Origin: Maritalea mobilis
Lineage (GTDB): Bacteria; Pseudomonadota; Alphaproteobacteria; Rhizobiales; Devosiaceae
DNA length: 64,000 nt
Reading direction: 5' to 3'
NCBI RefSeq assembly: GCF_004363175.1
Contig: NZ_SNYR01000002.1
Coordinates: 434,001-498,000 of the forward strand
The translations under genes were made by a program, and so were the position numbers. Below the pieces are notes generated by a model that worked only from the letters and a program-made list of their open reading frames with translations, had not been told where the DNA came from and made no database searches. Below are positions 50,394 to 59,291 of this stretch, piece after piece. Each line of letters begins with the position of its first letter. Within the stretch, counting starts at the first letter, position 1.

Positions 50394-51461
50394 ATGACTG
50401 AAAACAACTCGATTTATAATCTGAGTACGCCTGTTGTGCTGATCGATGAGAACATCGTGGATGCCAATATTAAACGGGTGCAATCTTACCTCGATCAAGC
50501 GGGCAAAAAATCGCGGCCGCATATCAAAACCCATAAGATTCCTCGCTTTGCGCAAAAGCAGCTTGATGCCGGAGCCATTGGCATCACTTGTCAAAAAATC
50601 TCTGAAGCCCAGGTGTTCGCTGATGCGGGCATTAAGGACATTATGTTGACGTTCAACATTGTCGGCGCGGAAAAGATGGAGCCCTTGCGGCATTTGAACG
50701 AGCAAGTCACCTTGTCCGTCGTTGCCGACAGCGCTGCAACCATTGAAGGCTTAGCGGCCGCATTCGATGGCCATAAGCCCCTAACCGTTTTGGTGGAATG
50801 CGACACAGGCGGCGGGCGCTGCGGGGTACAATCGCCTGCCGAAGCCTTAGCCTTGGCGAAGAAAATCGACGCCGCATCTGGCCTCACCTTTGGTGGGTTG
50901 ATGACATATCCGTCACCCAATGGCGAAGATGATGTTGATCTGTTCTTCAATCAAACCAAAGCGTTGCTGGATGAGGCAGGCATTGCCTGCCCTGTACTTT
51001 CAAGCGGTGGGTCGCCGAGCCTATTTTCAGCGGAAAAAGCCAAGTCTGCTACCGAGCATCGTGCGGGGACTTATATTTATAATGACCGCTCTTTGGTGCG
51101 GGCGGGCCATTGCACGTTTGATGATTGTGCCATGACCATTTTGGCCACTGTTGTGTCGCGCCCGACCGATAATCGTGCGGTGCTGGACGCTGGGTCGAAA
51201 GCGCTTACGTCTGATCTGCTGGGCTTTTCGGACTTTGGCTATATTGTTGATTATCCTGAAGCAGTGATCAGCGGCCTGTCTGAAGAACATGCGGTTGTTG
51301 ACCTTTCTGCCTGCAAAGACAAGCCGAAGGTTGGCGACAAAATCCGCATCATCCCGAACCACACATGTGTGGTGAGCAATTTGATGGACCAAGTTGCGTT
51401 GCATCGGAATGGCGAGTTTATCGAAATGATCGATGTCGCTGCACGCGGTCGGGTTTGGTAG
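50394..51461 (+). CDS. D-threonine aldolase / D-serine dehydratase-like PLP enzyme
   Basis: This 355-residue fold-type III PLP enzyme (alanine-racemase-like barrel plus C-terminal domain) has the PLP lysine as Lys45 in RPHIKTHKIP, the signature of the DSD1/D-TA family. In the C-terminal domain, PNHTCVV supplies the His and Cys that bind the metal in this group. Members cleave D-threonine-like 3-hydroxy amino acids to glycine and aldehyde, or deaminate D-serine-type substrates. It sits after the M81 peptidase, so it may act on a D-amino acid released by it. Confidence 0.88.
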   Translation: MTENNSIYNLSTPVVLIDENIVDANIKRVQSYLDQAGKKSRPHIKTHKIPRFAQKQLDAGAIGITCQKISEAQVFADAGIKDIMLTFNIVGAEKMEPLRHLNEQVTLSVVADSAATIEGLAAAFDGHKPLTVLVECDTGGGRCGVQSPAEALALAKKIDAASGLTFGGLMTYPSPNGEDDVDLFFNQTKALLDEAGIACPVLSSGGSPSLFSAEKAKSATEHRAGTYIYNDRSLVRAGHCTFDDCAMTILATVVSRPTDNRAVLDAGSKALTSDLLGFSDFGYIVDYPEAVISGLSEEHAVVDLSACKDKPKVGDKIRIIPNHTCVVSNLMDQVALHRNGEFIEMIDVAARGRVW

Positions 51462-51533
51462 CCCTTATTTCGAGGCGAAGATCAGTTTGGCGGGAATTTG
51501 ACGCATATCGTCATTTCCGCCACTGGAAATTGA

Positions 51534-51547
51534 TCTAAAATTTTAGA
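51534..51547. promoter_or_regulatory. Palindrome upstream of the second NTF2-like gene
   Basis: TCTAAAATTTTAGA is a perfect 14-base palindrome 41 bases before the start codon. It may be an operator or simply A/T-rich promoter DNA. Confidence 0.35.
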
Positions 51548-51588
51548 AAACTCCAAGAAATTACAGCAGAATTTCAATGGAGTTTTAT

Positions 51589-51981
51589 ATGTCACGCACA
51601 GATCTGCTTTTCACCGCCATTTCTACCTATTTGGACGCCATCTATTCTTGCGATGTCGATAAGTTGGATGCGGTGTTTCACCCCTCATCCACCCTATTCG
51701 ATGCAGACAATGGCGAGATCTTCGTTGACCCCATTGCCAGCTTTCGCGCTGATGTGGCCAGCCGTCCTTCGCCTGCCAGTTTCAACCAAAAGCGATATGA
51801 TGAGATCATCACCATTGATTGGTTGTCGCCATTGAGTGCCATGGTGAAATTGCGCCTGCGCTCACGCACGAGCATCTTTGTCGATCACCTCAATTTTGCC
51901 TGGGACGAAAAACGGGGCTGGCAGATCGTGGCCAAGATTTGGCATTTAGAAGGTGAATGCGAATTGGAAACAATGGCGTAG
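51589..51981 (+). CDS. NTF2-like protein (lumazine-binding/SnoaL type)
   Basis: This 130-residue protein has the N-terminal helix LFTAISTYLDAIYSCDVDKLDAVFHP, typical of NTF2-like putative lumazine-binding proteins, followed by strands ending in FVDHLNFAWDEKRGWQIVAKIWHL. ATG 51589 is chosen because TGGAG precedes it by 6 bases; ATG 51577 is the alternative. Function is unknown. It is 127 bases after the D-TA-like gene, so it may have its own promoter, and it ends at the convergent ABC operon terminator. Confidence 0.8.
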   Translation: MSRTDLLFTAISTYLDAIYSCDVDKLDAVFHPSSTLFDADNGEIFVDPIASFRADVASRPSPASFNQKRYDEIITIDWLSPLSAMVKLRLRSRTSIFVDHLNFAWDEKRGWQIVAKIWHLEGECELETMA

Positions 51982-51989
51982 ACAAAAAA

Positions 51990-52013
51990 GAACCCCATCA
52001 AAAGATGGGGTTC
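51990..52013 (-). terminator. Terminator of the amino-sugar ABC transporter operon
   Basis: GAACCCCATC-AAAA-GATGGGGTTC is a perfect 10-bp stem with a 4-base loop. On the minus strand it is followed by TTTTTTG. It lies between the NTF2-like gene and the convergent ATPase gene and may work in both directions. Confidence 0.9.
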
Positions 52014-52064
52014 AGGCCCGTGGGGAGGAGCCAAGAAAGCCTCGAAAGAGATTTTCTGTCAGTC

Positions 52065-53201
52065 TTAGTCGAGATCAGGCAAGCCCAATCCTTTAAGGTC
52101 CAAATTGCGCGTAAAGGCTTTGCCATCTGCATCAAACAGGTGGCAGTCTTTTGCGTTGAAGCGCAGTTTGAATTTCTCACCGGCTTTGATTGGCGCTGAG
52201 CCGCTTTGCACGGTGCAGATCACTTCATCTTGGCCTTCGCGGTTGGCATAACCCACTGTGTGGATGCCCAAACGCTCAACAACATTAGCTTGAAGGTCCA
52301 AACCAATCTCGCCTTCTGACAAGTGGGTGTGCTCAGGACGGATGCCCAAAGTGAGCGCACGATCTTTAACACTGTTTGGATCAACGGCAGTGACGGGCAA
52401 AACAAATTCGCCGACACCAGGCACTTCCACCCGAACGCCATCTTTTTCAACGCCTTTGCCAATTACTTCCAAGAAGTTCATCTTTGGGTTGCCGATAAAG
52501 CCGGCCACGAACAGATTGTCTGGCTTGTGATACAGCTCAAGTGGCGAACCAACTTGGGCGATGTTACCTGCGTCCAACACCACAATCCGGTCAGCCATGG
52601 TCATGGCTTCCACTTGGTCGTGGGTCACATAAATCATTGTTGCATCCAAATCATGGTGGAGCTTGGTGAGCTCAACACGCATGGTGGCACGCAATGCAGC
52701 GTCCAAGTTTGACAAAGGTTCGTCGAACAAGAACACGCTTGGTTCACGCACAATCGCACGGCCAATGGCCACACGCTGGCGCTGACCGCCAGACAACTCG
52801 CCCGGACGGTGTTGAAGGCGTGGGGTCAGGTGCAAAATCTCTGCAGCTTTGCGAACCTTTTCATCCACTTCTTCATTTGATCGTTTTTCAACGCGCAAAG
52901 GGAATGCAATGTTCTCATATACACTCATATGCGGGTAAAGCGCATATGATTGGAACACCATCGCGATGCCGCGTTTAACTGGTGGCAATGTGTTGACAAC
53001 CTTGTCGTCAATCTCAACATCACCAGCTGTAATTTCTTCAAGGCCGGCAATCATGCGCAGCAAAGTTGACTTGCCACAACCTGATGGTCCGACGAACACG
53101 ATGAATTCACCGTGCTTTACGTCAAGTGAAACGCCCTGAATGACCTCAACGTCGCCGTAGCTTTTTTTAACGTTATCGAGTTTGAGTTGACCCACGGTCA
53201 T
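52065..53201 (-). CDS. Sugar ABC transporter ATPase (UgpC/MsmK type)
   Basis: This 378-residue protein has an ABC domain with Walker [10 protein letters not shown], signature LSGGQRQR, Walker B VFLFDEP and switch His in VTHDQVEAM, then a full TOBE/MalK regulatory domain (about 240-360). It energises the importer whose permeases and binding protein are encoded just upstream on the same strand. It differs clearly from AglK (longer, different regulatory tail), so the two importers have separate ATPases. Confidence 0.92.
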   Translation of the reverse strand: MTVGQLKLDNVKKSYGDVEVIQGVSLDVKHGEFIVFVGPSGCGKSTLLRMIAGLEEITAGDVEIDDKVVNTLPPVKRGIAMVFQSYALYPHMSVYENIAFPLRVEKRSNEEVDEKVRKAAEILHLTPRLQHRPGELSGGQRQRVAIGRAIVREPSVFLFDEPLSNLDAALRATMRVELTKLHHDLDATMIYVTHDQVEAMTMADRIVVLDAGNIAQVGSPLELYHKPDNLFVAGFIGNPKMNFLEVIGKGVEKDGVRVEVPGVGEFVLPVTAVDPNSVKDRALTLGIRPEHTHLSEGEIGLDLQANVVERLGIHTVGYANREGQDEVICTVQSGSAPIKAGEKFKLRFNAKDCHLFDADGKAFTRNLDLKGLGLPDLD

Positions 53202-53229
53202 CCCCCCCTAATTTGCGGTTTTCATTGCA

Positions 53230-53250
53230 GGGCCCGCCAATGGCGGACCC
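53230..53250 (-). terminator. Intercistronic hairpin between binding-protein and ATPase genes
   Basis: On the minus strand GGGTCCGCCA and TGGCGGGCCC pair over 10 positions (one U-G) around a single base. There is no T-tract. It is likely an mRNA-stabilising or attenuating stem after the highly expressed binding-protein gene. Confidence 0.6.
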
Positions 53251-53267
53251 CACGTTTTTGCAAAGGC

Positions 53268-54482
53268 TTACTTGTAGTCTTCCAAGTCTTCAGCTGCAAT
53301 TTCAACAGCTTCAGCGGCTTCAACTTCGCCCAATACAACGCCTTGAACAGCTTCGTTGATCACGTCTTGCAGACCAACATAGTCAGTTACGAAAGGCTCT
53401 GGACCACCAGTTTCGATGGCGTCAAGGAATGCACCCCAGGTTGGGTCTTCTTCCAAGATTTTCGCCACACCTGGGTGGTTAGGACGCAATGGTGTCAAAC
53501 CTGCAGCAATGTCAAATTCCATTTGCTTGTCTGGGCTTGTCATGTACTTCGCAAAGTCCAACGCAGCCTCTTCAACACCTGAACCTTTGAACACTGCATA
53601 TGAGTCAGTGATCAACAATGTGCCTGGTGTGCCCATTGGGCCAACTGGAATTGGTGCTACGCCCCAGTTTGTGTCGGCAATAGCAGAACGCTCCCATGGA
53701 CCAGAAATGAACATGCCGATTTTGCCTTCCACGAACAATGGACGCAATTTCGCACGGTCATAAGCAACTGGACCTGGCTGAGAAACTTCAGCCATCTTAC
53801 CATAGAACTCAAGTGCTTGTACGTTGTTTGGTGAGTTGAATACGATCTCGCCGTCAGCGTTGATCACTTCACCACCGTTTGTGTACACATAGTTCATGAA
53901 CTGGTGCATTGTGTTGTCGAATGAAGCGGCAGCCAAACCGAAGCCATCAGCGTCGGTGTTGTCTTTAATGGCTTTCGCAGCGTCGTACATCTCATCCCAA
54001 GTTTTAGGAGGAGTTTCTGGGTCTAGACCAGCAGCTTCAAACAGGTCTTTGTTCCAGTACAATGCTTTTGTAGAGAACGCGCGTGGTAGACCCCACACTT
54101 TGCCGTTCGCAGTTACTGTTGCCAAAACTGGGTCGGCCCAAGTTGCCAACTCTTCTTCTGACAAGTCGTGAGACAAGATCAGATCGTTTTGTGCCAACTG
54201 CTTAAGGGTACGAGAACCCATGTAAGCAACCGCAGCTGGAGTGCCGGCAGCAGCAAGTGTTGTTGCTTTTTCTTGGCACTGGCCCCAAGGCACATATTCG
54301 ATTTGAACGTCAAAACCAGGATTGGCTGCTTCCCACTCGCCGATGTGCTTGGCGTTTACTTCACCGCCAAATGTGTCATCGCCACACAGGATAACCTGGA
54401 TCGCTTGTTGGTCTTGTGCAACTGCGAAAGTTGCAGAGCTAAGCAGCAATGCGCCACCAAGCATAATTTTAGTCAGTTTCAT
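53268..54482 (-). CDS. Sugar ABC transporter binding protein, probable amino-sugar/chitobiose ligand
   Basis: The protein has 404 residues from ATG 54482, which has GGGAG 7 bases upstream and opens a signal peptide (MKLTKIMLGGALLLSSATFA, cut after AVA). An upstream in-frame ATG adds an unlikely leader. The mature part is a family-1 sugar-binding protein (IEYVPWGQCQEKATTLAAAG, ISGPWERSAIADTNWGV). The ligand is inferred from co-transcribed or adjacent nagA, ROK kinase and GH20 genes. Confidence 0.88.
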   Translation of the reverse strand: MKLTKIMLGGALLLSSATFAVAQDQQAIQVILCGDDTFGGEVNAKHIGEWEAANPGFDVQIEYVPWGQCQEKATTLAAAGTPAAVAYMGSRTLKQLAQNDLILSHDLSEEELATWADPVLATVTANGKVWGLPRAFSTKALYWNKDLFEAAGLDPETPPKTWDEMYDAAKAIKDNTDADGFGLAAASFDNTMHQFMNYVYTNGGEVINADGEIVFNSPNNVQALEFYGKMAEVSQPGPVAYDRAKLRPLFVEGKIGMFISGPWERSAIADTNWGVAPIPVGPMGTPGTLLITDSYAVFKGSGVEEAALDFAKYMTSPDKQMEFDIAAGLTPLRPNHPGVAKILEEDPTWGAFLDAIETGGPEPFVTDYVGLQDVINEAVQGVVLGEVEAAEAVEIAAEDLEDYK

Positions 54483-54521
54483 CTTGAACTCCCTTTTTTC
54501 TGCCAATTAGTACAGCGCTTC

Positions 54522-55364
54522 TTATTCCTTAACTGCGCCAGCAGTCAGGCCAGCGATGATGTATCGCTGCAAGAAGATGTAAATGATCAGCACTGGCAAA
54601 ATGCCGACCAAACTCGCGGCCATCACTTCGTTCCAAACAACGGTTTGACGACCAAAGAACTGGTAAATACCAACCGGCAAAGGATGCAGGTCAGAATTTG
54701 AATTGAATGTTAACGCGAACAAGAATTGTTGTGCATAGGCGCCGATAAAGGTCGCAATGGCCACCACAACGATACCCGGCATGGCGATCGGCAAGATCAC
54801 TTTCAGCAAGATATACGGACGGCTTGCACCATCAACCCAAGCGGCTTCTTCCAATTCGCGTGGAATTTTCATTAGATATGAGCGCAACAACCAGATGGCA
54901 GTTGGGATCAAAAAGGCTGCGCCCGGAATGATCATCGCCATATAAGTGTTGAGCAAGCCCAAATTGCGCATCAGCTGGAACAATGGAATGATCAACACAG
55001 CACCACCCACCATGTTAATGGCAAGGAATGCGGCCAACATTGCATCGCGGCCTTTAAATTCGAACCGTGCGAAGGCCCAAGCTGCTGGCACCACAGCGAT
55101 CAACACGATGATCGTCACGCAGGTTGCGATGAAGAAGCTGTTCCAAATGTAGCGCGCCAAACGTGGTACGTTTTCCCACATGGTGAAATAGGCTTCAAAG
55201 CTCATATTCTCCGTAACAATTTTATACGGAATAGAGTTGATCCGGTTCAGCGGACGCATGGACACCAAGAAAGCTTCCAAAAACGGCGCGAGAATGAACA
55301 TGAGGAACAGGGCAATGCCGAGATAGATGCCGACAATTTCCCACCAACGGTACTTATTTATCAT
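54522..55364 (-). CDS. Sugar ABC transporter permease (MalG type)
   Basis: This 280-residue, six-helix permease has the EAA loop RELEEAAWVDGASRPYIL. The start overlaps the end of the first permease gene by 11 bases. It forms the channel with that subunit. Confidence 0.92.
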   Translation of the reverse strand: MINKYRWWEIVGIYLGIALFLMFILAPFLEAFLVSMRPLNRINSIPYKIVTENMSFEAYFTMWENVPRLARYIWNSFFIATCVTIIVLIAVVPAAWAFARFEFKGRDAMLAAFLAINMVGGAVLIIPLFQLMRNLGLLNTYMAMIIPGAAFLIPTAIWLLRSYLMKIPRELEEAAWVDGASRPYILLKVILPIAMPGIVVVAIATFIGAYAQQFLFALTFNSNSDLHPLPVGIYQFFGRQTVVWNEVMAASLVGILPVLIIYIFLQRYIIAGLTAGAVKE

Positions 55365-56250
55365 TGTTCAAGCTCCTTCTTGCCATGCGTGAAAGCATGC
55401 AGAAATAGAATGCTGCGAACGAAGACAAGAAGATCACGATCATCACAGCGCGTGCGGCACCTTCACCATAGCGGTTTCGAGAAATCGCCGTTTTATAGGT
55501 GTCGATAATCATGGTCGTTGTGGAGCCACGTGGTCCGCCTTCGGTCAAAATCCAGATGATGTCGAATGAGTTGAAGGTCCAAATCGCACTCAATAGTCCC
55601 ATGGTGGCCACCGCTGGCATAATCAACGGCAATGTGATGCGACGGAAACGGTACCAACGGCTTGCACCATCTACCCATGCAGCTTCGTGCAAATCAGGCG
55701 AGATAGATTGCATGGCCGCCAGCAAATAGATGGTGACCATTGGCGTGCCCACCCAAACGTCTGTAACAACGGTTGAATAGAATGCGCCCGTGCGGTCGCC
55801 CAAAAATTCATATGGTCCTGCAAGAATACCCAAATGCTGTGCAACGCCGGAAATCATGCCGAATTGGCCGTTATACATCCAGCGCCACATGAATACGCCA
55901 ATCGCAATTGGCACAATCCAGGGGGGCATCACCAACACGCGGAAAAAGCTGCGGCCTGGCACTGCCGAGTTGAGCAACATCGCGCCCAAAACACCAACAA
56001 TCATTTTCAAGGATACTGAAATCGCCATCCAATAGAATGTACGGCCGATCACTTCCGGAAAATTGCGAGAAAAGATTTTCTCATAGTTGGCAAAGCCGAT
56101 AAATTCTTCAGTTGGCTTTAGCGATGCATCCGTAAAAGATAGCCGGACTGTTTCCAACAGCGGCCATGCTACAATTGCGAGCGTTATGAACAACGCTGGC
56201 AAAAGCAGCAAATACGGAAACACATTTGGACGTCCCCCCATTGCTTGCAT
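55354..56250 (-). CDS. Sugar ABC transporter permease (MalF type)
   Basis: The protein has 298 residues with six helices and the EAA loop SPDLHEAAWVDGASRWYRF. Its start directly follows the Gfo/Idh stop with no gap, so importer and oxidoreductase are translated from one message. Together with the next gene it makes the transmembrane core of the presumed amino-sugar importer. Confidence 0.92.
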   Translation of the reverse strand: MQAMGGRPNVFPYLLLLPALFITLAIVAWPLLETVRLSFTDASLKPTEEFIGFANYEKIFSRNFPEVIGRTFYWMAISVSLKMIVGVLGAMLLNSAVPGRSFFRVLVMPPWIVPIAIGVFMWRWMYNGQFGMISGVAQHLGILAGPYEFLGDRTGAFYSTVVTDVWVGTPMVTIYLLAAMQSISPDLHEAAWVDGASRWYRFRRITLPLIMPAVATMGLLSAIWTFNSFDIIWILTEGGPRGSTTTMIIDTYKTAISRNRYGEGAARAVMIVIFLSSFAAFYFCMLSRMARRSLNNDK

Positions 56251-57450
56251 TTAAGCAACCTCCTCCTTTGCAAGCTTGTAGCTGTCAAATTTCGCCCACG
56301 TCTCAGTGAGGTCAATGACAGAATGCGACAAGCGTGCTTCGTCTAGTTTAATTGCAGTCAGGCCAGCTTCCAAACCATCCAAAATGGACACTGGAAGTTT
56401 TGCGCCATTCCGCAAGTGATTGAAAATATCCTCAATCATCTGCTCATCAGCCCCGTAGTGAGCAGAAAGATTTGAGGCTTCATATGATTTGTCGACCAAA
56501 GTCTCGGAATTTTCAGCTGCTGTCAGCTTGAAGAAATTGCGAATGAAATCGCCTTCCGCCATGCCTTTAGAGCCGATCACTGCGAAACGACGAAACTCGT
56601 CTGGCACGTTCATATTGGTGTGGAAGCACAGGTTTTCCCCGCCTTCATATTCGATCAGCGCTGTTTGATAGTCGATGATATCGCCATCGCTATCGAAAAC
56701 CTTATCGCTGCCATTCCAGCCGCTTGGCTTATATTGGTAAACATTCGCCAATTCTGCTGGTTTGTTTTCTGGCACGAAAGAACGACGACCGCCAAAGCTG
56801 GCCACACGTTTTGGCCGTTTGCCCACAAGGCCTTGATAAAGGTCCAAATCGTGACAGCATTTTTCCAGCATAAAGCCACCAGAATATTTTGAGTTCCGGC
56901 GCCAATCGCGCATAAAAAATGCGCCGTGATAAGGCGCAATATGTTCTGATGCTTCGATAGATGCGATGTTGCCCAATTTGCCGTTGTCGCGTGCTGCAAT
57001 CAAATCGCGGTAAAGCGGAGCGTAGCGCAACACCAAGCCAATCATCACTTGGTCAACATTGCCAGCTTCCTGCAACAGTTCAAGCAACTCAAAGGTTTGC
57101 TCTTCCGTTGTAACCACTGGCTTTTCAGCAAAGGTTTTCACACCAGCTTTAATTGCGATCCGCAAATGCTCAAGGTGCATATGGTTTGGTGAGCCGACCA
57201 TCAACAGATCAAGGTCATTTTGCTCAAGAAGCTCTTCCAAGCTGTTAAATGGCTTACCCGGATCAAAAGACTTTAGCGCCGAAGGGTCAACTGAGATGCC
57301 AGGCACCCCTTGACCATTGACCAAGCCTAAGCCAGCCGGATTTGGGTCAACATAACCAACAAACTCAATATCCTTCTGAGTTTGGCCGATGACCTGCATC
57401 AAATAACCTATACGATATCCCAGTCCAACGACACCGATTTTAAAGGTCAT
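56251..57450 (-). CDS. Gfo/Idh/MocA-family oxidoreductase
   Basis: The protein has 399 residues. ATG 57450 follows GGGAGGGA and gives the normal Rossmann start FKIGVVGLGYRIGYLM; the longer open frame (to 57594) would run through two operator-like repeats. The family lysine region appears as AEKPVVTTEEQ. Members use NAD(P) to oxidise or reduce the ring carbons of sugars and inositols, and some act as NAD-dependent glycosidases. It is the first gene of the ABC transporter operon, so it should act on the imported sugar, possibly on a GlcNAc-type compound. Confidence 0.88.
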   Translation of the reverse strand: MTFKIGVVGLGYRIGYLMQVIGQTQKDIEFVGYVDPNPAGLGLVNGQGVPGISVDPSALKSFDPGKPFNSLEELLEQNDLDLLMVGSPNHMHLEHLRIAIKAGVKTFAEKPVVTTEEQTFELLELLQEAGNVDQVMIGLVLRYAPLYRDLIAARDNGKLGNIASIEASEHIAPYHGAFFMRDWRRNSKYSGGFMLEKCCHDLDLYQGLVGKRPKRVASFGGRRSFVPENKPAELANVYQYKPSGWNGSDKVFDSDGDIIDYQTALIEYEGGENLCFHTNMNVPDEFRRFAVIGSKGMAEGDFIRNFFKLTAAENSETLVDKSYEASNLSAHYGADEQMIEDIFNHLRNGAKLPVSILDGLEAGLTAIKLDEARLSHSVIDLTETWAKFDSYKLAKEEVA

Positions 57451-57470
57451 ACGATCCCTCCCGATCTTGT

Positions 57471-57487
57471 ATGAAATTAATTTTCGT
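57471..57487. promoter_or_regulatory. Candidate RpiR operator 1, Gfo/Idh-ABC promoter
   Basis: ATGAAA-TTAAT-TTTCGT is an imperfect inverted repeat in the 177-base gap between cutC and the Gfo/Idh gene, 20 bases upstream of the start codon. Confidence 0.55.
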
Positions 57488-57544
57488 ACTTTGGACCAAA
57501 ATTTGTAAATTCTCAAGCGAGATTCGTAATTTTGCCCCCAATTT

Positions 57545-57561
57545 ATGAAAATCAATTTCAT
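57545..57561. promoter_or_regulatory. Candidate RpiR operator 2, Gfo/Idh-ABC promoter
   Basis: ATGAAA-ATCAA-TTTCAT is a perfect 6-base inverted repeat with a 5-base spacer. It has the same layout as operator 1, 74 bases away. Confidence 0.65.
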
Positions 57562-57627
57562 GAAGTGCGGTAAGTTCTTGAATCTTAAATTCAATTTTAG
57601 GCAAGTTTATGTGGAAAGCAGATGTAG

Positions 57628-58371
57628 TCACGATGCTGCGCCCTCCAAATTTGCCAATGCTTGAACCAATTCTTCAACACGGCTTTGCACCGTTTCGCGC
57701 CGACCATCTTTGGCCGAGAATCCAAGGTCCTGCGCCGCTTTTGGCGATTGTGCCAAGGGCGCAGAACAGGAGGAATGCAAACTTGTGATGCCATTGATCG
57801 CCAACAGCTCTTTTGCGTTGGCCAGACCAACGCCAGAACCTGGCATAATTTCAATGCGGCCCGCCGCGCGTTCGACCAATTGGGCAATCAATTCAATGCC
57901 CGCGCTGGCGTTTGTTTTTTGCCCGCTAGTGAGAATACGGTTAAAGCCAAGCTCAATGGCTTGCTCCAACGCTTCAAACGGGTCTGGCGTCACATCAAAT
58001 GCACGGTGCAAGGTGATATCCATGCCGTTGGCAGCAGCCACCAGCTCGTTCAACATGGCCATATCGAGTTGACCATCTTGCTGGGTCGCGCCAAGCACCA
58101 CGCCTTGCATATTTTCGCTTTGCGCCAGCGCAATATCGTCCAACATCAATTGCATTTCATGCTGATCAAAGCAGAAGTCGCCTTCACGCGGACGGATCAT
58201 CACATGCGCACGCATTTTCTGCGCGGCAGCAAAGCGCATAAAGCCACGATTTGGCGTTAGACCGCCCGCAACAAGCGCGGAACAAAGCTCCACACGATCA
58301 GCGCCGCCCTTTTTGGCTGCGATCAATGCCGCTGGAGTATCGATGCAAATTTCAAGCGTGATTTTTGACAT
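57628..58371 (-). CDS. cutC: CutC-family TIM-barrel protein
   Basis: The protein has 247 residues with all CutC family signatures: LEICIDTPAALIAAKKGGADRVELC, GGLTPNRGF, HVMIRPREGDF, LHRAFDVTPDP, RILTSG and IMPGSGVGLAN. The name comes from copper homeostasis in E. coli, but no direct copper-handling role is clear for most members. Here the gene is wedged between the ROK kinase and the ABC operon, with its start overlapping the kinase stop by one base. A role as an enzyme in amino-sugar catabolism is therefore plausible and more consistent with the context than copper. Confidence 0.92.
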   Translation of the reverse strand: MSKITLEICIDTPAALIAAKKGGADRVELCSALVAGGLTPNRGFMRFAAAQKMRAHVMIRPREGDFCFDQHEMQLMLDDIALAQSENMQGVVLGATQQDGQLDMAMLNELVAAANGMDITLHRAFDVTPDPFEALEQAIELGFNRILTSGQKTNASAGIELIAQLVERAAGRIEIMPGSGVGLANAKELLAINGITSLHSSCSAPLAQSPKAAQDLGFSAKDGRRETVQSRVEELVQALANLEGAAS

Positions 58372-59291
58372 TACGCCACCCCACGCATTTGATTGGGGCG
58401 CAAATAGGCTGCGCCAACCAGGCCCGCATTTTTCACATGGTGTGCAGGCACAACCAAAGGATGGTCATATGTGTTCAGCACCATGGTGCGCACGCGGCGA
58501 TCAATTTCAGCAATCAGATCATTGGCATGGGCCAAGCCGCCCCCAACAGGCACAGATTCTGGACCTAGCGCATTGACGAACGTGCTGAGCACCCGCGCGA
58601 CCATTTCGGTACATGCCTCGATTGTGCGTGTCGCCGCGGCATCGCCCTGGCGCCATGCATTCAGAATATCTTCCGCGCCAAGCTCAGCTTGATGCAGCGC
58701 CTTATGAACATTTTCCATGCCGCGTGCGCCGCCGACGGTATCCAAACAGCCTTTTTGGCCGCAGCCGCACTGAAAATAGCCCATATGCTCGACCATACCG
58801 CCAGCCGTTGGGTCAACAACAGGCCCATGGCCCCATTCACCTGAAATGCCGCCAAAGCCGGTGACAATATCGCCATTGATCACCATGCCGCCGCCGACGC
58901 CCGTGCCCAGCACAATGGCAAACACGTTTTGCGCGCCTTTGGCTGCGCCTGCATAGGCTTCGGCAAGCGCGAGACAATCCGCATCATTTGCTACAATCAC
59001 AGGCACATTAACCCGCGCTTCAAGCAAGCCGGAAAGGTTCTCGCCTTTTAGGCAAGGAATGTTGGCAATGGTGAGCGCGCCCGTCTTAGGGTCGGCAAAA
59101 CCTGCGATTGAAATGGCAACATAATCCCGCTGCGCAGCCGGCGCTTCTTGCACCATTTCAACCATCGCGGTCAAAAAGCCATCCAGTGAATCGCCGGGCG
59201 TTGGCCGCTTGCCAGCAATCTGCACAATGCCATCCTGATCCGGCCAGCCAGATCGAATATTGGTGCCGCCAATGTCAAAGCAGACTGGCAT
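58371..59291 (-). CDS. ROK-family sugar kinase, probable N-acetylglucosamine kinase
   Basis: The protein has 306 residues. ATP loop FDIGGTNIRSG, catalytic Asp103 in NDADCLALAE, GTGVGGG, zinc-site His156 in GEWGHGPV and the Cys trio 176/178/183 in CGCGQKGCLDT are all present. EWGHGPV is the variant seen in NagK-type GlcNAc kinases. It phosphorylates the imported sugar, giving the substrate for the NagA encoded upstream. Its start overlaps the nagA stop by one base. Confidence 0.9.
   Translation of the reverse strand: MPVCFDIGGTNIRSGWPDQDGIVQIAGKRPTPGDSLDGFLTAMVEMVQEAPAAQRDYVAISIAGFADPKTGALTIANIPCLKGENLSGLLEARVNVPVIVANDADCLALAEAYAGAAKGAQNVFAIVLGTGVGGGMVINGDIVTGFGGISGEWGHGPVVDPTAGGMVEHMGYFQCGCGQKGCLDTVGGARGMENVHKALHQAELGAEDILNAWRQGDAAATRTIEACTEMVARVLSTFVNALGPESVPVGGGLAHANDLIAEIDRRVRTMVLNTYDHPLVVPAHHVKNAGLVGAAYLRPNQMRGVA

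Noticed and set aside
56251-57594. 447-codon version of the Gfo/Idh gene
   Set aside because: The extra N-terminal 48 residues are basic and unlike the family, they cover two operator-like repeats, and ATG 57450 has an excellent ribosome site.
57661-58260. 199-codon plus-strand frame inside cutC
   Set aside because: Shadow of cutC, which shows all family motifs in the other strand.
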